Below are positions 39,008-47,920 of a stretch of DNA of 64,000 bases, in pieces (position 1 is the stretch's first letter; every line of letters begins with the position of its first letter). The notes beneath the pieces were generated by a model. That model worked only from the letters and a program-made list of their open reading frames with translations. It was not told where the DNA came from and did not search any database. The stretch is from Gimesia chilikensis. GTDB lineage: Bacteria > Planctomycetota > Planctomycetia > Planctomycetales > Planctomycetaceae. Where the stretch lies: NCBI RefSeq assembly GCF_008329715.1, contig NZ_VTSR01000032.1, positions 930,001 through 994,000 of the forward strand. The letters are read 5' to 3'. A program made the translations under genes and the position numbers.

Positions 39008-40111
39008 ATGAATTCCAGCAAAATGCGCCGCCAGATCGTCTTTGAGGCGGCCCGACTGATGTATTCCCGTCAGGAAACTGAGTACTATCGTGCCAAAATG
39101 AAAGCAGCCCGCAAGGTCTGCCAGGGCTGGGTCAAACCGGCCGATCTCCCCAGTAACCGGGAAATCCGGGACGAAATTCAGCGTTTCGCCTGCACATTCG
39201 AAGGAGAGTCGCGTACCGAAAACCTGCTGGCGATGCGGCTGCAGGCCCTGCGTTATCTGCGACTCTTCAAGGCGTTTCACCCTAAAATTATCGGCAGTAC
39301 CCTCACCGGTCATATCCGGCAGGGTTCGGATATTGATATCCACGTCTTTTCGCACAGTTGTGAAGCAGTGACGACACAGCTGGATGAAGAGGGAACGCCT
39401 TACCATGTCGAGCACAAGACAGTGAAGAAACACGGGGAAGAACGGGTGTTTACACACATTCATGTGCAGGACACCTATCCGGTTGAACTGACGCTGTATC
39501 CGACAGAAAAATCGAGTTACGGCTTCAAATGTTCGATTACGGGGAAACGGATCGAACGTGCCACCCTGCCCGAGTTCGAACAACTGCTGGAGCAGGATTA
39601 TCCTGGTATCGATCTGGATCAAAGGCTGGCAGAAGTCGAGGAGAGCGTGGATCGGTTCCAGATTTATCGTATGCTGCTTCTGCCTCTGGCTGCGGTGAAG
39701 CAGTCAAAGAAATATCACCCCGAGGGGGATGCGTTATACCACAGTCTGCAGGTTTATGATCTGGCCTGTGACGAACTGCCTTACGACGAAGAATTTCAGC
39801 TCGCGGCACTGCTGCACGATGTGGGCAAAGCCATCGATTCGCAGAATCACGTCGAGGCAGGCTTGCAGGCGCTGGAAGGATTTATTACAGATCGAACTGC
39901 CTGGTTGATCGAACATCACATGGAGGCCCACCTGATCCGGTCGGGGACGATCGGCGCCCGGGCCCGTCGACGACTGATGGCCAACGAAAATTACGAAGAC
40001 CTGCTGCTGCTGGAAGAATGCGACCACAGTGGTCGCGAGCCGGGAGTGCAGGTGCCGGACGTGGATGACGCGCTGGAATCCATCCGCGAACTATCCCGAT
40101 TGTGCAGTTAA
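39008..40111 (+). CDS. Nucleotidyltransferase-HD domain fusion protein
   Basis: A 367-aa protein. The middle part (about 95-170) has a nucleotidyltransferase-like active site, GSTLTGHIRQGSDIDIHVFS, with the paired acidic residues of polymerase-beta-fold enzymes. The C-terminal part (about 235-345) is an HD domain (YHSLQVYDLA, LLHDVGKAID, HHMEAHL). The N-terminal 90 residues are helical and basic. The combination recalls tRNA-CCA-adding enzymes and RelA/SpoT-like proteins, but neither full family is recognisable, so the substrate is unknown. Unusual pairing; followed 67 nt later by a pseudo-receiver gene. Confidence 0.8.
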   Translation: MNSSKMRRQIVFEAARLMYSRQETEYYRAKMKAARKVCQGWVKPADLPSNREIRDEIQRFACTFEGESRTENLLAMRLQALRYLRLFKAFHPKIIGSTLTGHIRQGSDIDIHVFSHSCEAVTTQLDEEGTPYHVEHKTVKKHGEERVFTHIHVQDTYPVELTLYPTEKSSYGFKCSITGKRIERATLPEFEQLLEQDYPGIDLDQRLAEVEESVDRFQIYRMLLLPLAAVKQSKKYHPEGDALYHSLQVYDLACDELPYDEEFQLAALLHDVGKAIDSQNHVEAGLQALEGFITDRTAWLIEHHMEAHLIRSGTIGARARRRLMANENYEDLLLLEECDHSGREPGVQVPDVDDALESIRELSRLCS

Positions 40112-40178
40112 ACTGCGCAATCAGAATCGCTTTACCAGAAATCAGATCACAATTGAAATAAAGAGAGAGGAACTTTCG

Positions 40179-40550
40179 ATGACGAAACGAGTACTCAGTG
40201 TCGGGCAATGTATGCCGGATGCCAGTGCGTTAAGCCGTTTTCTGAATACCCATTTTGAAGTCCAGATCGATGAGTCGGATGTGGAACAGGATACGATCGA
40301 GAAGCTGAAAGCCACCGCTTACGACCTGGTGATGATCAATCGCAAACTGGATGCGGACTACAGCGACGGTATCGAACTGATGCAGACCATCAAAAATACG
40401 TCCGATGTCAAGCCTTGTACGCTGATGCTGGTTTCCAACTTTCCGGAGTACCAGGAACAGGCGGTCGGAGTTGGTGCCGCGTACGGGATCGGTAAAAACG
40501 AATATCGCAGCCCGGAAACCGTGGCCCGCCTGCAGCCTTACCTGGGCTGA
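40179..40550 (+). CDS. Degenerate CheY-like pseudo-receiver
   Basis: A 123-aa protein with the length and strand/helix pattern of a receiver domain but with altered active site. The acidic pair after strand 1 is Gly-Gln (VLSVGQCMPD), and the phospho-acceptor is Asn54 (LVMINRKLDADYSDG). The conserved Lys near strand 5 (GIGKNE) remains. It therefore probably does not use aspartyl phosphorylation. ATG 40179 follows GAGAGAGG by 8 nt; the frame is open further upstream but without a ribosome site. Its 3' end overlaps the convergent aminoacylase gene by 13 nt. Confidence 0.75.
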   Translation: MTKRVLSVGQCMPDASALSRFLNTHFEVQIDESDVEQDTIEKLKATAYDLVMINRKLDADYSDGIELMQTIKNTSDVKPCTLMLVSNFPEYQEQAVGVGAAYGIGKNEYRSPETVARLQPYLG

Positions 40551-42142
40551 TAGCGGACGTAGCGTCCGGGGAGTGTTTCGGAGTTAACATCCAGCGGCTG
40601 GTTGTTGTGTACGATGGGCACGCCGTTGGTGAGGACGTATTCGATACCGGTGGAATACTGCTGCGGATCTGAGTAGGTCGCGTTATCCTGAACGGTTTCG
40701 GGATTGAAGACGACGATGTCCGCGTAGTTGCCCTGTTTGAGGATGCTGCGTTTTTCCATGCCGAACCGCTGGGCGGCACAACCGGAGAGTTTATAAACCG
40801 CATCTTCCAGTGAGAAGAGTTTGTGGTCCCTGACACAGGGGCCGAGGATTCGTGCGGCGGAACCGAACTGGCGGGGGTGAATGACGCCTCCGTCCATGTA
40901 GATGCCGTCGGTGCCCATCATATACAGGTCGTGCTGCAGCACCGGATCGACCAGGCGGTCATCGCCCATGTTGAAGACCAGCAGGACGGCCATCTCTTCT
41001 TCGATGAGCAGTTTGATCAGGGCTTCCTCTTTGGGAAGCCCTGTTTCTTCCACGTACTGGCTGAGCATTTTGCCCTGGTGCTGCTTGTTCTTTTCGGTCA
41101 GGACCCAGGCGATCTGAATGGCCGAGATGTCGAGCAGATAGTTCTCCAGGCCGTATTTGAACCGCTGCTGCATTTCGGGCTGCTTGAGTTTCTCGACTGC
41201 CTTGCGGGGGCCCTCTTCGAAGACTTCGTAGGGAAGCAGGAAGTGCAGCATGGTGGAACCGGGCTGATAGGGATAGACATCAAACGAAATATCGACCTCG
41301 TGGCGGGCGACTTTGTCGATGTATTCGAGTGCCTCTTCGGCCTGCCCCGGGTGCTGCCCCTTCATGTGAGAAATGTGTACCTTGACGCCGGCCCGCTTGC
41401 CGATTTCGACGAGTTCCTCGATCGCGGGCATCAGAGTTTTCTTGTAGCGGATGTGCGAGACATACAGGCCGTCATATTCAGCCATCGCCTGACAGGCTTC
41501 GACCAGTTCGTCGGTCGGCGAGAAGCACTGGGCGACGTAATCGAGACCGGTTGAGATCCCCACGGCGCCCGCTTCCATTCCCTTGCGGACTTCGCTGCAG
41601 ATCAGTTTCATCTGGAAGTCATCGACCCGCTGGCGTCCGAATCCGCAGTGCATGGAACGCAGATTGGCATACGGGATGTGGGTCATCACATTCTGTACGT
41701 TTCTGCCGTCGAGCAGATTCATGTAATCTTCGAGCGATTCCCAGCCCGTGTATTCTTCGGGGTAGAGTCCGTCGAGTGACTGCAGATAGTAGATCCAGTC
41801 GGCGGCGGTGCAGCGGTCGACGGGGGCATACGAGATGCCATCGGCCATGATGACTTCCGTTGTGAATCCCTGCGATGTTTTGGAGAGAAAGTTCGGCGTA
41901 TTCAGGAGCCAGCTGTCGGAGTGATTGTGGACATCCACGAAGCCGGGGGCGACGATTTTCCCTGTCGCGTCGATCTCAAAGGCCCCCTTTGCAGAGGAAA
42001 GGTCTCCCAGGGCGACGATCTGGTCCCCCTTGATGCCGACGTCGGCAGTCACGCGCGGGGCGCGGGTTCCGTCGATGACGGTGCCGCCTTTAATCAGAAC
42101 ATCAAATTCAGGGGTCGTGGAAGAAGAATCACTGCTGCTCAT
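40538..42142 (-). CDS. N-acyl-D-amino-acid deacylase family amidohydrolase
   Basis: A 534-aa metal-dependent amidohydrolase. The opening FDVLIKGGTVIDGTRAPRVTADVGI is standard for this group, with metal ligands in GFVDVHNHSD and later HISHMKG, and a C-terminal FGSAARILG. Related enzymes remove the acyl group from N-acyl-D-amino acids, and some act as dihydropyrimidinase- or prolidase-like hydrolases. No signal peptide, so it is cytoplasmic. Single gene, divergent from the Gfo/Idh/MocA oxidoreductase. Confidence 0.85.
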   Translation of the reverse strand: MSSSDSSSTTPEFDVLIKGGTVIDGTRAPRVTADVGIKGDQIVALGDLSSAKGAFEIDATGKIVAPGFVDVHNHSDSWLLNTPNFLSKTSQGFTTEVIMADGISYAPVDRCTAADWIYYLQSLDGLYPEEYTGWESLEDYMNLLDGRNVQNVMTHIPYANLRSMHCGFGRQRVDDFQMKLICSEVRKGMEAGAVGISTGLDYVAQCFSPTDELVEACQAMAEYDGLYVSHIRYKKTLMPAIEELVEIGKRAGVKVHISHMKGQHPGQAEEALEYIDKVARHEVDISFDVYPYQPGSTMLHFLLPYEVFEEGPRKAVEKLKQPEMQQRFKYGLENYLLDISAIQIAWVLTEKNKQHQGKMLSQYVEETGLPKEEALIKLLIEEEMAVLLVFNMGDDRLVDPVLQHDLYMMGTDGIYMDGGVIHPRQFGSAARILGPCVRDHKLFSLEDAVYKLSGCAAQRFGMEKRSILKQGNYADIVVFNPETVQDNATYSDPQQYSTGIEYVLTNGVPIVHNNQPLDVNSETLPGRYVRYQPR

Positions 42143-42465
42143 GGGGGTTGTCAGTTTCGTGTTGCGGGACGGTGTGGGTGGGTGAACGCTGTGATGTTTT
42201 ATTTACTTTGACATGTTCCCTCAGGGGAGAAAAGTCTCTGTGGAAAATATTTCAAAAAAATGAGAATGGCTCAAGTGTGCACGGGTTTTCGGAGTCTGGG
42301 GGAGATGGCCATTTCGGGGTTAATTCTGTTTTCTTTCGCTGGGGCGTCCACTACAATAAATGGATCTTTACTGATTTGAGATTCTTAAAAGTTAAATCAC
42401 GTTTTAACCGACTAAAGTAACATGGCGTCAGACGATTACTTTAGACATTCAAACAGGAGCACTTC
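42143..42465. other. Divergent intergenic region
   Basis: 323 nt between the divergent aminoacylase and oxidoreductase genes. Its right end contains an inverted repeat listed separately. No gene is visible. Confidence 0.5.
42412..42444. promoter_or_regulatory. Inverted repeat upstream of the oxidoreductase gene
   Basis: Perfect 9-bp repeat ctaaagtaa/ttactttag with a 15-nt spacer, 22 nt before the ATG at 42466. The position and half-site spacing fit an operator for a dimeric regulator, although an RNA hairpin is equally possible. Confidence 0.4.
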
Positions 42466-43794
42466 ATGAGTCAACGTACAACACGCCGCGAGTTTATCAA
42501 ACAGAGCTCGGCACTGGGGGCCGCCTTCTGGGTCGGTGGTCAGAGCCTGCTGGCTGCTGAAAAATCTCCCATGGAAAAAATCAATTTCGCCGCGATTGGC
42601 GTGGGCGGTAAAGGCTCAAGCGATACAGCGAGTGCAGCAAGCAGCGGTAACCTGGTTGCTATCTGTGATATCGACGATAAGCGTCTGTTGAAATCAGCGG
42701 CCCGCTATCGCAAAGCGCAAAAGTTCAATGATTATCGCGAAATGCTGGAAGAGATGGGCGATAAAATTGACGCGGTGACCGTCAGTACCCCTGACCATTC
42801 GCATGCTCCTGCCTCCGTGATGGCGATGAAAAAAGGGAAGCACTGTTTCACCCAGAAGCCGCTGACCTGGTCGGTCCACGAAGCCCGCGTGATGCGTGAA
42901 ACAGCCAACAAGCACAATGTGCAGACCCAGATGGGTAACCAGGGGACAGCCAAGGACGGATTCCGCGAAGCCGTCGAAGTTATCCGGTCCGGCGTGCTGG
43001 GCAATGTGCGTGAAGCCCATGTCTGGACGAACCGTCCGGTCTGGGGTAAAGGCGTTGAGCGTCCACCGGAAGGGGAACCGGCTCCCAAGCACATTCACTG
43101 GGATCTGTTCCTCGGCCCTGCTCCTTACCGGGAATTCAGCACGCTGTACCATCCGTTTGAATGGCGTGGCTGGCTGGACTTCGGTACCGGTGCCCTGGGT
43201 GACATGGCCTGTCACACGATGAACATGCACGTGATGGCCCTCGATCTGTACGATCCGACTTCCATCGTCGCCGAATCGGAAGGGATGATTGAAAACGAGA
43301 CTTATCCCAAGTCGACCAAAATCACCTACCAGTTCCCCGAGCGGACCCAGGGCGATAAAACACTTTGCCCACTGAAGCTGACCTGGTACGATGGCGGTAA
43401 CCTGCCTCCGGAAGAACTGCTGATGGGCGAAAAAATGAAGCCCAGCGGTGTGGTTCTGATTGGAGATGAAGGCAATCTGTATACGCCAGACGACTACGGT
43501 GCAGAATACGTGCTGCTGCCCCGCGACAAGTTCAGCGACTTCAAGAAGCCTGAGCAGAGCCTGCCTCGTTCGCCCGGCCACTTCGAAGAATTCGTTGTTG
43601 CCATCAAAGGTGGTGAGCCCGCCATGTCCAACTTCAATTATGCCAGCCGCCTGACGGAAACGACCCTGCTGGGTAACTGTGCCATCCGCGCTGGTAAGAA
43701 ACTGGATTGGGATGCCAAGAAGATGGAATTCACGAATGCTCCGGAAGCCAACAAGTTCCTGAGCCGTGATTACCGTGATGGCTGGTCTCTCTAA
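42466..43794 (+). CDS. Tat-exported Gfo/Idh/MocA family oxidoreductase
   Basis: A 442-aa protein. The N-terminus has a Tat-type twin arginine ([14 protein letters not shown]) and hydrophobic stretch, so export to the periplasm is likely. The NAD(P)-binding Rossmann part has [12 protein letters not shown] and ICDIDDKRL, and the family lysine is in [11 protein letters not shown] (QKP replaces the common EKP). The C-terminal domain fits sugar or inositol dehydrogenases. Planctomycetes contain many such paralogues, presumably for uptake and modification of sugars from polysaccharides. A terminator follows. Confidence 0.93.
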   Translation: MSQRTTRREFIKQSSALGAAFWVGGQSLLAAEKSPMEKINFAAIGVGGKGSSDTASAASSGNLVAICDIDDKRLLKSAARYRKAQKFNDYREMLEEMGDKIDAVTVSTPDHSHAPASVMAMKKGKHCFTQKPLTWSVHEARVMRETANKHNVQTQMGNQGTAKDGFREAVEVIRSGVLGNVREAHVWTNRPVWGKGVERPPEGEPAPKHIHWDLFLGPAPYREFSTLYHPFEWRGWLDFGTGALGDMACHTMNMHVMALDLYDPTSIVAESEGMIENETYPKSTKITYQFPERTQGDKTLCPLKLTWYDGGNLPPEELLMGEKMKPSGVVLIGDEGNLYTPDDYGAEYVLLPRDKFSDFKKPEQSLPRSPGHFEEFVVAIKGGEPAMSNFNYASRLTETTLLGNCAIRAGKKLDWDAKKMEFTNAPEANKFLSRDYRDGWSL

Positions 43795-43823
43795 TCGCTG
43801 AGAGCCCACTTCACTGAGATATG

Positions 43824-43862
43824 AAAACCCCGCAGGACGATTGGTTCTGCGGGGTTTTTTCG
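43824..43862 (+). terminator. Terminator of the oxidoreductase gene
   Basis: Stem aaccccgcag/ctgcggggtt with an 11-nt loop and a following T run, 30 nt after the stop. Confidence 0.9.
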
Positions 43863-43883
43863 TAATATCGGACGGAATGGAAA

Positions 43884-44162
43884 TCAGCGGATGATATCAT
43901 CCAGGGCCGAGACGGAGACAACTTCCCGGCGGGAGACGAGAACCCGCTCGCGGTTGACGGCGACGCCGTGTTTGCCCATTTCATGGACGTACAGTTCGCG
44001 GGTGGTGGTCGTATCGCGGAGATCGTGGACGTCGGCCTGTTCCAGAAACAGGTAGTGCTGGTCCTGTCCGATCAGGGTTCCTGCAATCACGTAGAGGCTG
44101 GTGAGGTCGATCACAACCGTTTTGCCCACCATTTGATCAAAAAACTGAGAGTCTTCACTCAT
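43884..44162 (-). CDS. Conserved-looking small hypothetical protein (92 aa)
   Basis: A soluble 92-aa protein of alternating beta-strand character: GKTVVIDLTSLYVIAGTLIG, then HYLFLEQADVHDL, later VAVNRERVLVSRREVVSVS. The pattern is compatible with a small beta barrel such as an Sm-like fold, but I do not recognise a family. The start lacks an alternative. Convergent with the oxidoreductase gene, with its terminator between. Confidence 0.65.
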   Translation of the reverse strand: MSEDSQFFDQMVGKTVVIDLTSLYVIAGTLIGQDQHYLFLEQADVHDLRDTTTTRELYVHEMGKHGVAVNRERVLVSRREVVSVSALDDIIR

Positions 44163-44451
44163 TTCGCATCCATCAGGTTAGAGACACAGATTCCAGTCGC
44201 CTATTGTGACCGGTTTGACGGCGAAATCAACCGGTGTCGCCCCCTGCTCGTAGGGCGTGTGAGTAAATCCCGGGTTGACCCAAAACGATAAATCCCGTAT
44301 GAGAGCGGTTCATAAATCCTCTCCCCTGCCTCTCCTGTGACAATCATGTCTCTGTTTTACCATAAGTCTCATTGGTGAAATGGTTTAGTGTTCTCATATG
44401 TCTGGTTGGCAGGCGTCAAAATCTGAATCCCTGTTTCAGTGTCGATGTCTT

Positions 44452-45693
44452 ATGACTTTATTATCAGCGCCAATTCGTTCGTGTGTGCCTGCCCTTCTGT
44501 TTTGCCTGGCTGTGTTCGGCTGGATTGGTGGAACGACTGTGGAGGCACAGGTAGAGACGCCGCTGAAAAAGAACTCGATTCTGCTGATGCGGACCGGCCG
44601 GATGGTCTCGGGCGAAATCAGTGAAAGCGCGGGAGGCTACCTCGTCACGAATCCGACGGGGAGTATGCTGGTCCCCTTTGCGGATGTGGTGTTTGAGGCT
44701 CCCGACCTGCATGGAATTTATAAGAAGCAGCGGGCGTCGATGAAATTTCCCACGGCCAATTCGCATATGGATCTGGCCCGCTGGTGTGTAACGAATGATC
44801 TGATCGAAGAAGCGAAGAGCGAGTTACGGGATGCGATTCGCCTGGAACCCAAACGCTCTGAGCCGCAGTTGATGTTACGTCGTCTGATGAACGTCTCTCC
44901 CACGAAAGACCGGATGACGATTCAGCAGAAAATCGAAGAGAAACTCGTCACGCAGAAACTGGAAAATGCAGACGAAGCGACTTCACTGACGGGGATCTCC
45001 CGGGAACAGTCCGCGATTTTCGTGCGTAAGATTCAGCCGATCCTGCTCAATAAATGTGGAAATGCCAACTGTCATGGGAGTGCGACGACCTCTGAGTTCA
45101 AATTGACCCAGGTCACGCGGCGATATGGTAATCATCGGATCTATGCCGAGAAGAACCTGGCAGAGGTCATGAAGTGGCTCGATTTCGACTACCCCACCAA
45201 AAGCGCGTTGATCGTGAAACCGGAGCAGGAACATCCGCAACAGGGCATGGTCGTCTACCAGGGCTATGCGGGACGGAAGCAGAAAGAGATTGTTCAGAAG
45301 TGGGTGGGCGATGCGGTGGCAGACCGACTGGCCAATGACAATCTGCGGGCCGACCGGCTGGCCAAACGAGCGGAACGCCGGGCGGGCTTTGCCCGTGAGA
45401 ATCTATTGAAGCAGGCCGCAGAGATTCGCCCGAAAAGCGGCGGTTCCAATTCCGGCCTCGAACAGGCACTCATGAAACAGGACATCCAGGATCGAGCGGC
45501 AGCGGGACAGCCGGTAATTCAGCAGACCGGCGGAACCAGCGAGGCCACGCCTTTGAAGGGAGACCTCTCGCTGATTGCCGATTTTGTTCCGAAGAAGCTG
45601 TCCGACCAGGAAATCAACAAACTGGTAAAACCGAAGCCCGCGGATCCCTTTGATCCCGCGGAATTCAACAGCGGTGTGCTTGCCAGTCCCTGA
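44452..45693 (+). CDS. Secreted protein with CX4CH cytochrome-like motif
   Basis: A 413-aa exported protein. Signal peptide MTLLSAPIRSCVPALLFCLA; the frame opens at 44398, giving a longer N-region, and no ribosome site decides the start. Residues about 30-80 (LLMRTGRMVSGEIS) look like a small beta domain, followed by a TPR-like helical pair (LARWCVTNDLIEEAKSELRD). Around residue 200, IQPILLNKCGNANCHG resembles the haem-attachment region of planctomycete cytochrome-c-like domains, but with spacing C-x4-C-H instead of C-x2-C-H. The C-terminal 150 residues are basic and low in structure. Function unknown. Confidence 0.72.
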   Translation: MTLLSAPIRSCVPALLFCLAVFGWIGGTTVEAQVETPLKKNSILLMRTGRMVSGEISESAGGYLVTNPTGSMLVPFADVVFEAPDLHGIYKKQRASMKFPTANSHMDLARWCVTNDLIEEAKSELRDAIRLEPKRSEPQLMLRRLMNVSPTKDRMTIQQKIEEKLVTQKLENADEATSLTGISREQSAIFVRKIQPILLNKCGNANCHGSATTSEFKLTQVTRRYGNHRIYAEKNLAEVMKWLDFDYPTKSALIVKPEQEHPQQGMVVYQGYAGRKQKEIVQKWVGDAVADRLANDNLRADRLAKRAERRAGFARENLLKQAAEIRPKSGGSNSGLEQALMKQDIQDRAAAGQPVIQQTGGTSEATPLKGDLSLIADFVPKKLSDQEINKLVKPKPADPFDPAEFNSGVLASP

Positions 45694-45707
45694 TCAGAGA
45701 GTGGTTT

Positions 45708-46835
45708 TCAGCAGCACCAGTTCTCAATGAGGGCCGCGAATTTCTCGGTCCCCTGCTCCAGCTGTTCGAGGGCGATGAATTCATCGTGCGTATGTGCCTG
45801 ACCGATGTCTCCGGGGCCGAAGACAACCAGGTTTTTCATCTCGGGAAACTGGCTGCCGTCGGTGCCGTACGAGACTGTTTTCGCCTGATCTTTACCGGCA
45901 ATCTGCAGGACTTCTTTGACGATGGTCGAATTCGGATCGGTGTAAACCGGGCTGCCTCCGCATTTGAACTGGAATTCAATACCACACTTCTCAGCAGCTT
46001 CGCGGGCGCGGGCGACCAGTTCGTCCGGCTCCTGTCCCGGCATGGGGCGGAAGTAAACGGTGCAGATACTCTGCGGGGGCGTAATGTTGACGGCTGCCGT
46101 TTTGTCGTTGATGCCGATGTTCCAGCCATTGGTAGGCGGGTTGAATTCGTCATTCTGCCAGCGGGGATCGGTCATGCATTCTTCGTACAGTTTTTTCATT
46201 TCGACGAGGAACGGGATCATGGCGAGGTTCGCATTGATGCCGGTGTCGAGGCTGGAGTGTGCGGCCCGACCGTGGGAGATGGCCTGGAAACCGTAGGTTC
46301 CCTTATGCGCGTAGACGACTTCAAGCATGGTCGGTTCACCGATGATGCCGTGGGCTTCCCCTGCAGCCATTTCTCGATAGATTTGCGAGTGTTCCGCTAC
46401 GTTCTTCGCACCGTGATAGCCGACTTCTTCGTCTGCGGTACAGGTGATGTAGAGCGGGTGTTTCAGATCCTGATCGAGGTAGCGTTTGGCGGCCGCCAGC
46501 ATACAGGCGATGGAACCTTTCATGTCGCAGGAACCGCGGCCATAGAGTTTGTCACCCTGGATGGTGGGAGTGAACGGACCGAACTCGTCGGTGAACCAGG
46601 GATCTGCGGGAACCACGTCGGTGTGGGCGAAGTAAGCCATGCCTCCGGGGCCGGAACCGCGACGACCGATGACGTTGGCTTTGCGTACGCCTTTGGCATC
46701 CGTGTATTCGAGGCGTTCGATTTCGAAGCCCAGTTTTTTGAGTTCGGCTTCGACGTAATCGGTGACTTCGACGTTTGAGTAGCAGCTGGTGGATTCAAAG
46801 CCGACCAGTTCCTGCGTGTATTTCAGGGCATCCAT
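45708..46835 (-). CDS. M20-family metallopeptidase (ArgE/DapE-like)
   Basis: A 375-aa di-zinc hydrolase. Metal ligands and catalytic residues are visible in YFAHTDVVPADPW, GRGSCDMKGSIACML and TADEEVGYHGAKN (the Glu pair), and in the C-terminal AHTHDEF. Its family includes acetylornithine deacetylase and succinyl-diaminopimelate desuccinylase; without neighbours from arginine or lysine synthesis, the specific substrate is undecided. It lies 27 nt downstream of an alpha/beta hydrolase gene on the same strand, probably co-transcribed. Confidence 0.9.
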   Translation of the reverse strand: MDALKYTQELVGFESTSCYSNVEVTDYVEAELKKLGFEIERLEYTDAKGVRKANVIGRRGSGPGGMAYFAHTDVVPADPWFTDEFGPFTPTIQGDKLYGRGSCDMKGSIACMLAAAKRYLDQDLKHPLYITCTADEEVGYHGAKNVAEHSQIYREMAAGEAHGIIGEPTMLEVVYAHKGTYGFQAISHGRAAHSSLDTGINANLAMIPFLVEMKKLYEECMTDPRWQNDEFNPPTNGWNIGINDKTAAVNITPPQSICTVYFRPMPGQEPDELVARAREAAEKCGIEFQFKCGGSPVYTDPNSTIVKEVLQIAGKDQAKTVSYGTDGSQFPEMKNLVVFGPGDIGQAHTHDEFIALEQLEQGTEKFAALIENWCC

Positions 46836-46862
46836 GAATGGGTTCCGGGTATTCTCTCTGGG

Positions 46863-47798
46863 TTAAGACTTCAGGTGACGCTCGAAGTGGGACCGCGTTT
46901 TATCCCACATGACGGGGGACAGCACGTGGCCAGCTCCCTCTTCAATATAATAACTAAAGTTTGTTTCTGCATTCATGGCAGCGTAGTTGTTTGCAATTAT
47001 TTTGACACCGCGGCGGACTTCATCGATGGGACTGCCCCCATCCAGCTCGCCAAAATTCATGTGCAATGGTCGCGGGGCGATGAGGGCAGCGATGTCGGGC
47101 GTATCGCCAAATTCGTAGATACCCGGGATAAAATTCGGGAAACAGTGCAGCATGTGTTCGCGGTGAATGCCTTTGTAGGTGGGCAGGCAGCAGTTGCCCA
47201 CCAGGCATTTGATGCGGGGTTCCCAGGGACCGATGAGCCAGGTGTGTGTGGAACCCATCGAGTGTCCGTAGCAGCCGATTTTTTCATCGATGACTTCGGG
47301 CCGACTCTGCAGAAAATCGATGGCGCGCTGCATGTCGAGAATGTTTTTCCAGGCCATGCATTTGCCGTCGACGACGTAGCGCAGGAATTCGAAGCGTTCA
47401 AAGTTCCCTGCTTTGAGTTTGCCGGTCGGGTCCTGGCGTTCTTCGAAGCAGAGGGCATCCGGACAGAGGACCACGTAACCTTCTTTCGCGAGAGCGGCAC
47501 CGGTGTGGTGCATCGGGTTTCCGGCGAGCCCTGCCGGCTCGCTTTTGCCGAGATGGTACTGACCGGCGTGCTGGTGCCAGACCGCGACGGCGGGAGCGGG
47601 ATGTGCGGGCGAGACCATATCGGGAATCAACAGCATGGCGGGAATCGGATCGCCGGGCTCGGCTTCGTAGGTCAGTGACTCAATGCGATAACCGTCCAGT
47701 TGAATGGTGTCACGCTGTTTGACATTCAGTTCCGGCGGCGCGGGCCAGTCACCGCCGAGGCCTGCTAACAGTTTTTGTTTAAATTCGGCGGGGGGCAT
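46863..47798 (-). CDS. Alpha/beta hydrolase (acetyl-esterase/dienelactone hydrolase-like)
   Basis: A 311-aa protein with nucleophile elbow GHSMGSTHTW, an acid candidate in FGELDGGSPIDEV and the C-terminal His in EEGAGHVLSP. The strand preceding the elbow (EVIDEKIGCYGHSMG) and the AMLLIPD opening resemble the abhydrolase families of acetyl xylan esterases and cephalosporin-C deacetylases. No signal peptide. Upstream member of the two-gene unit with the M20 peptidase. Confidence 0.82.
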   Translation of the reverse strand: MPPAEFKQKLLAGLGGDWPAPPELNVKQRDTIQLDGYRIESLTYEAEPGDPIPAMLLIPDMVSPAHPAPAVAVWHQHAGQYHLGKSEPAGLAGNPMHHTGAALAKEGYVVLCPDALCFEERQDPTGKLKAGNFERFEFLRYVVDGKCMAWKNILDMQRAIDFLQSRPEVIDEKIGCYGHSMGSTHTWLIGPWEPRIKCLVGNCCLPTYKGIHREHMLHCFPNFIPGIYEFGDTPDIAALIAPRPLHMNFGELDGGSPIDEVRRGVKIIANNYAAMNAETNFSYYIEEGAGHVLSPVMWDKTRSHFERHLKS

Positions 47799-47920
47799 GG
47801 GGTGGGCTCCGAGAGTAAAACAGAAACGGTTTGTATGAGCGATTTATCTCTGTTTATACCCTGCGGTAAACCATTAGCAAAGAGTTTATGTTAAAAGATC
47901 AGATCCTTCACCGGGGCACA

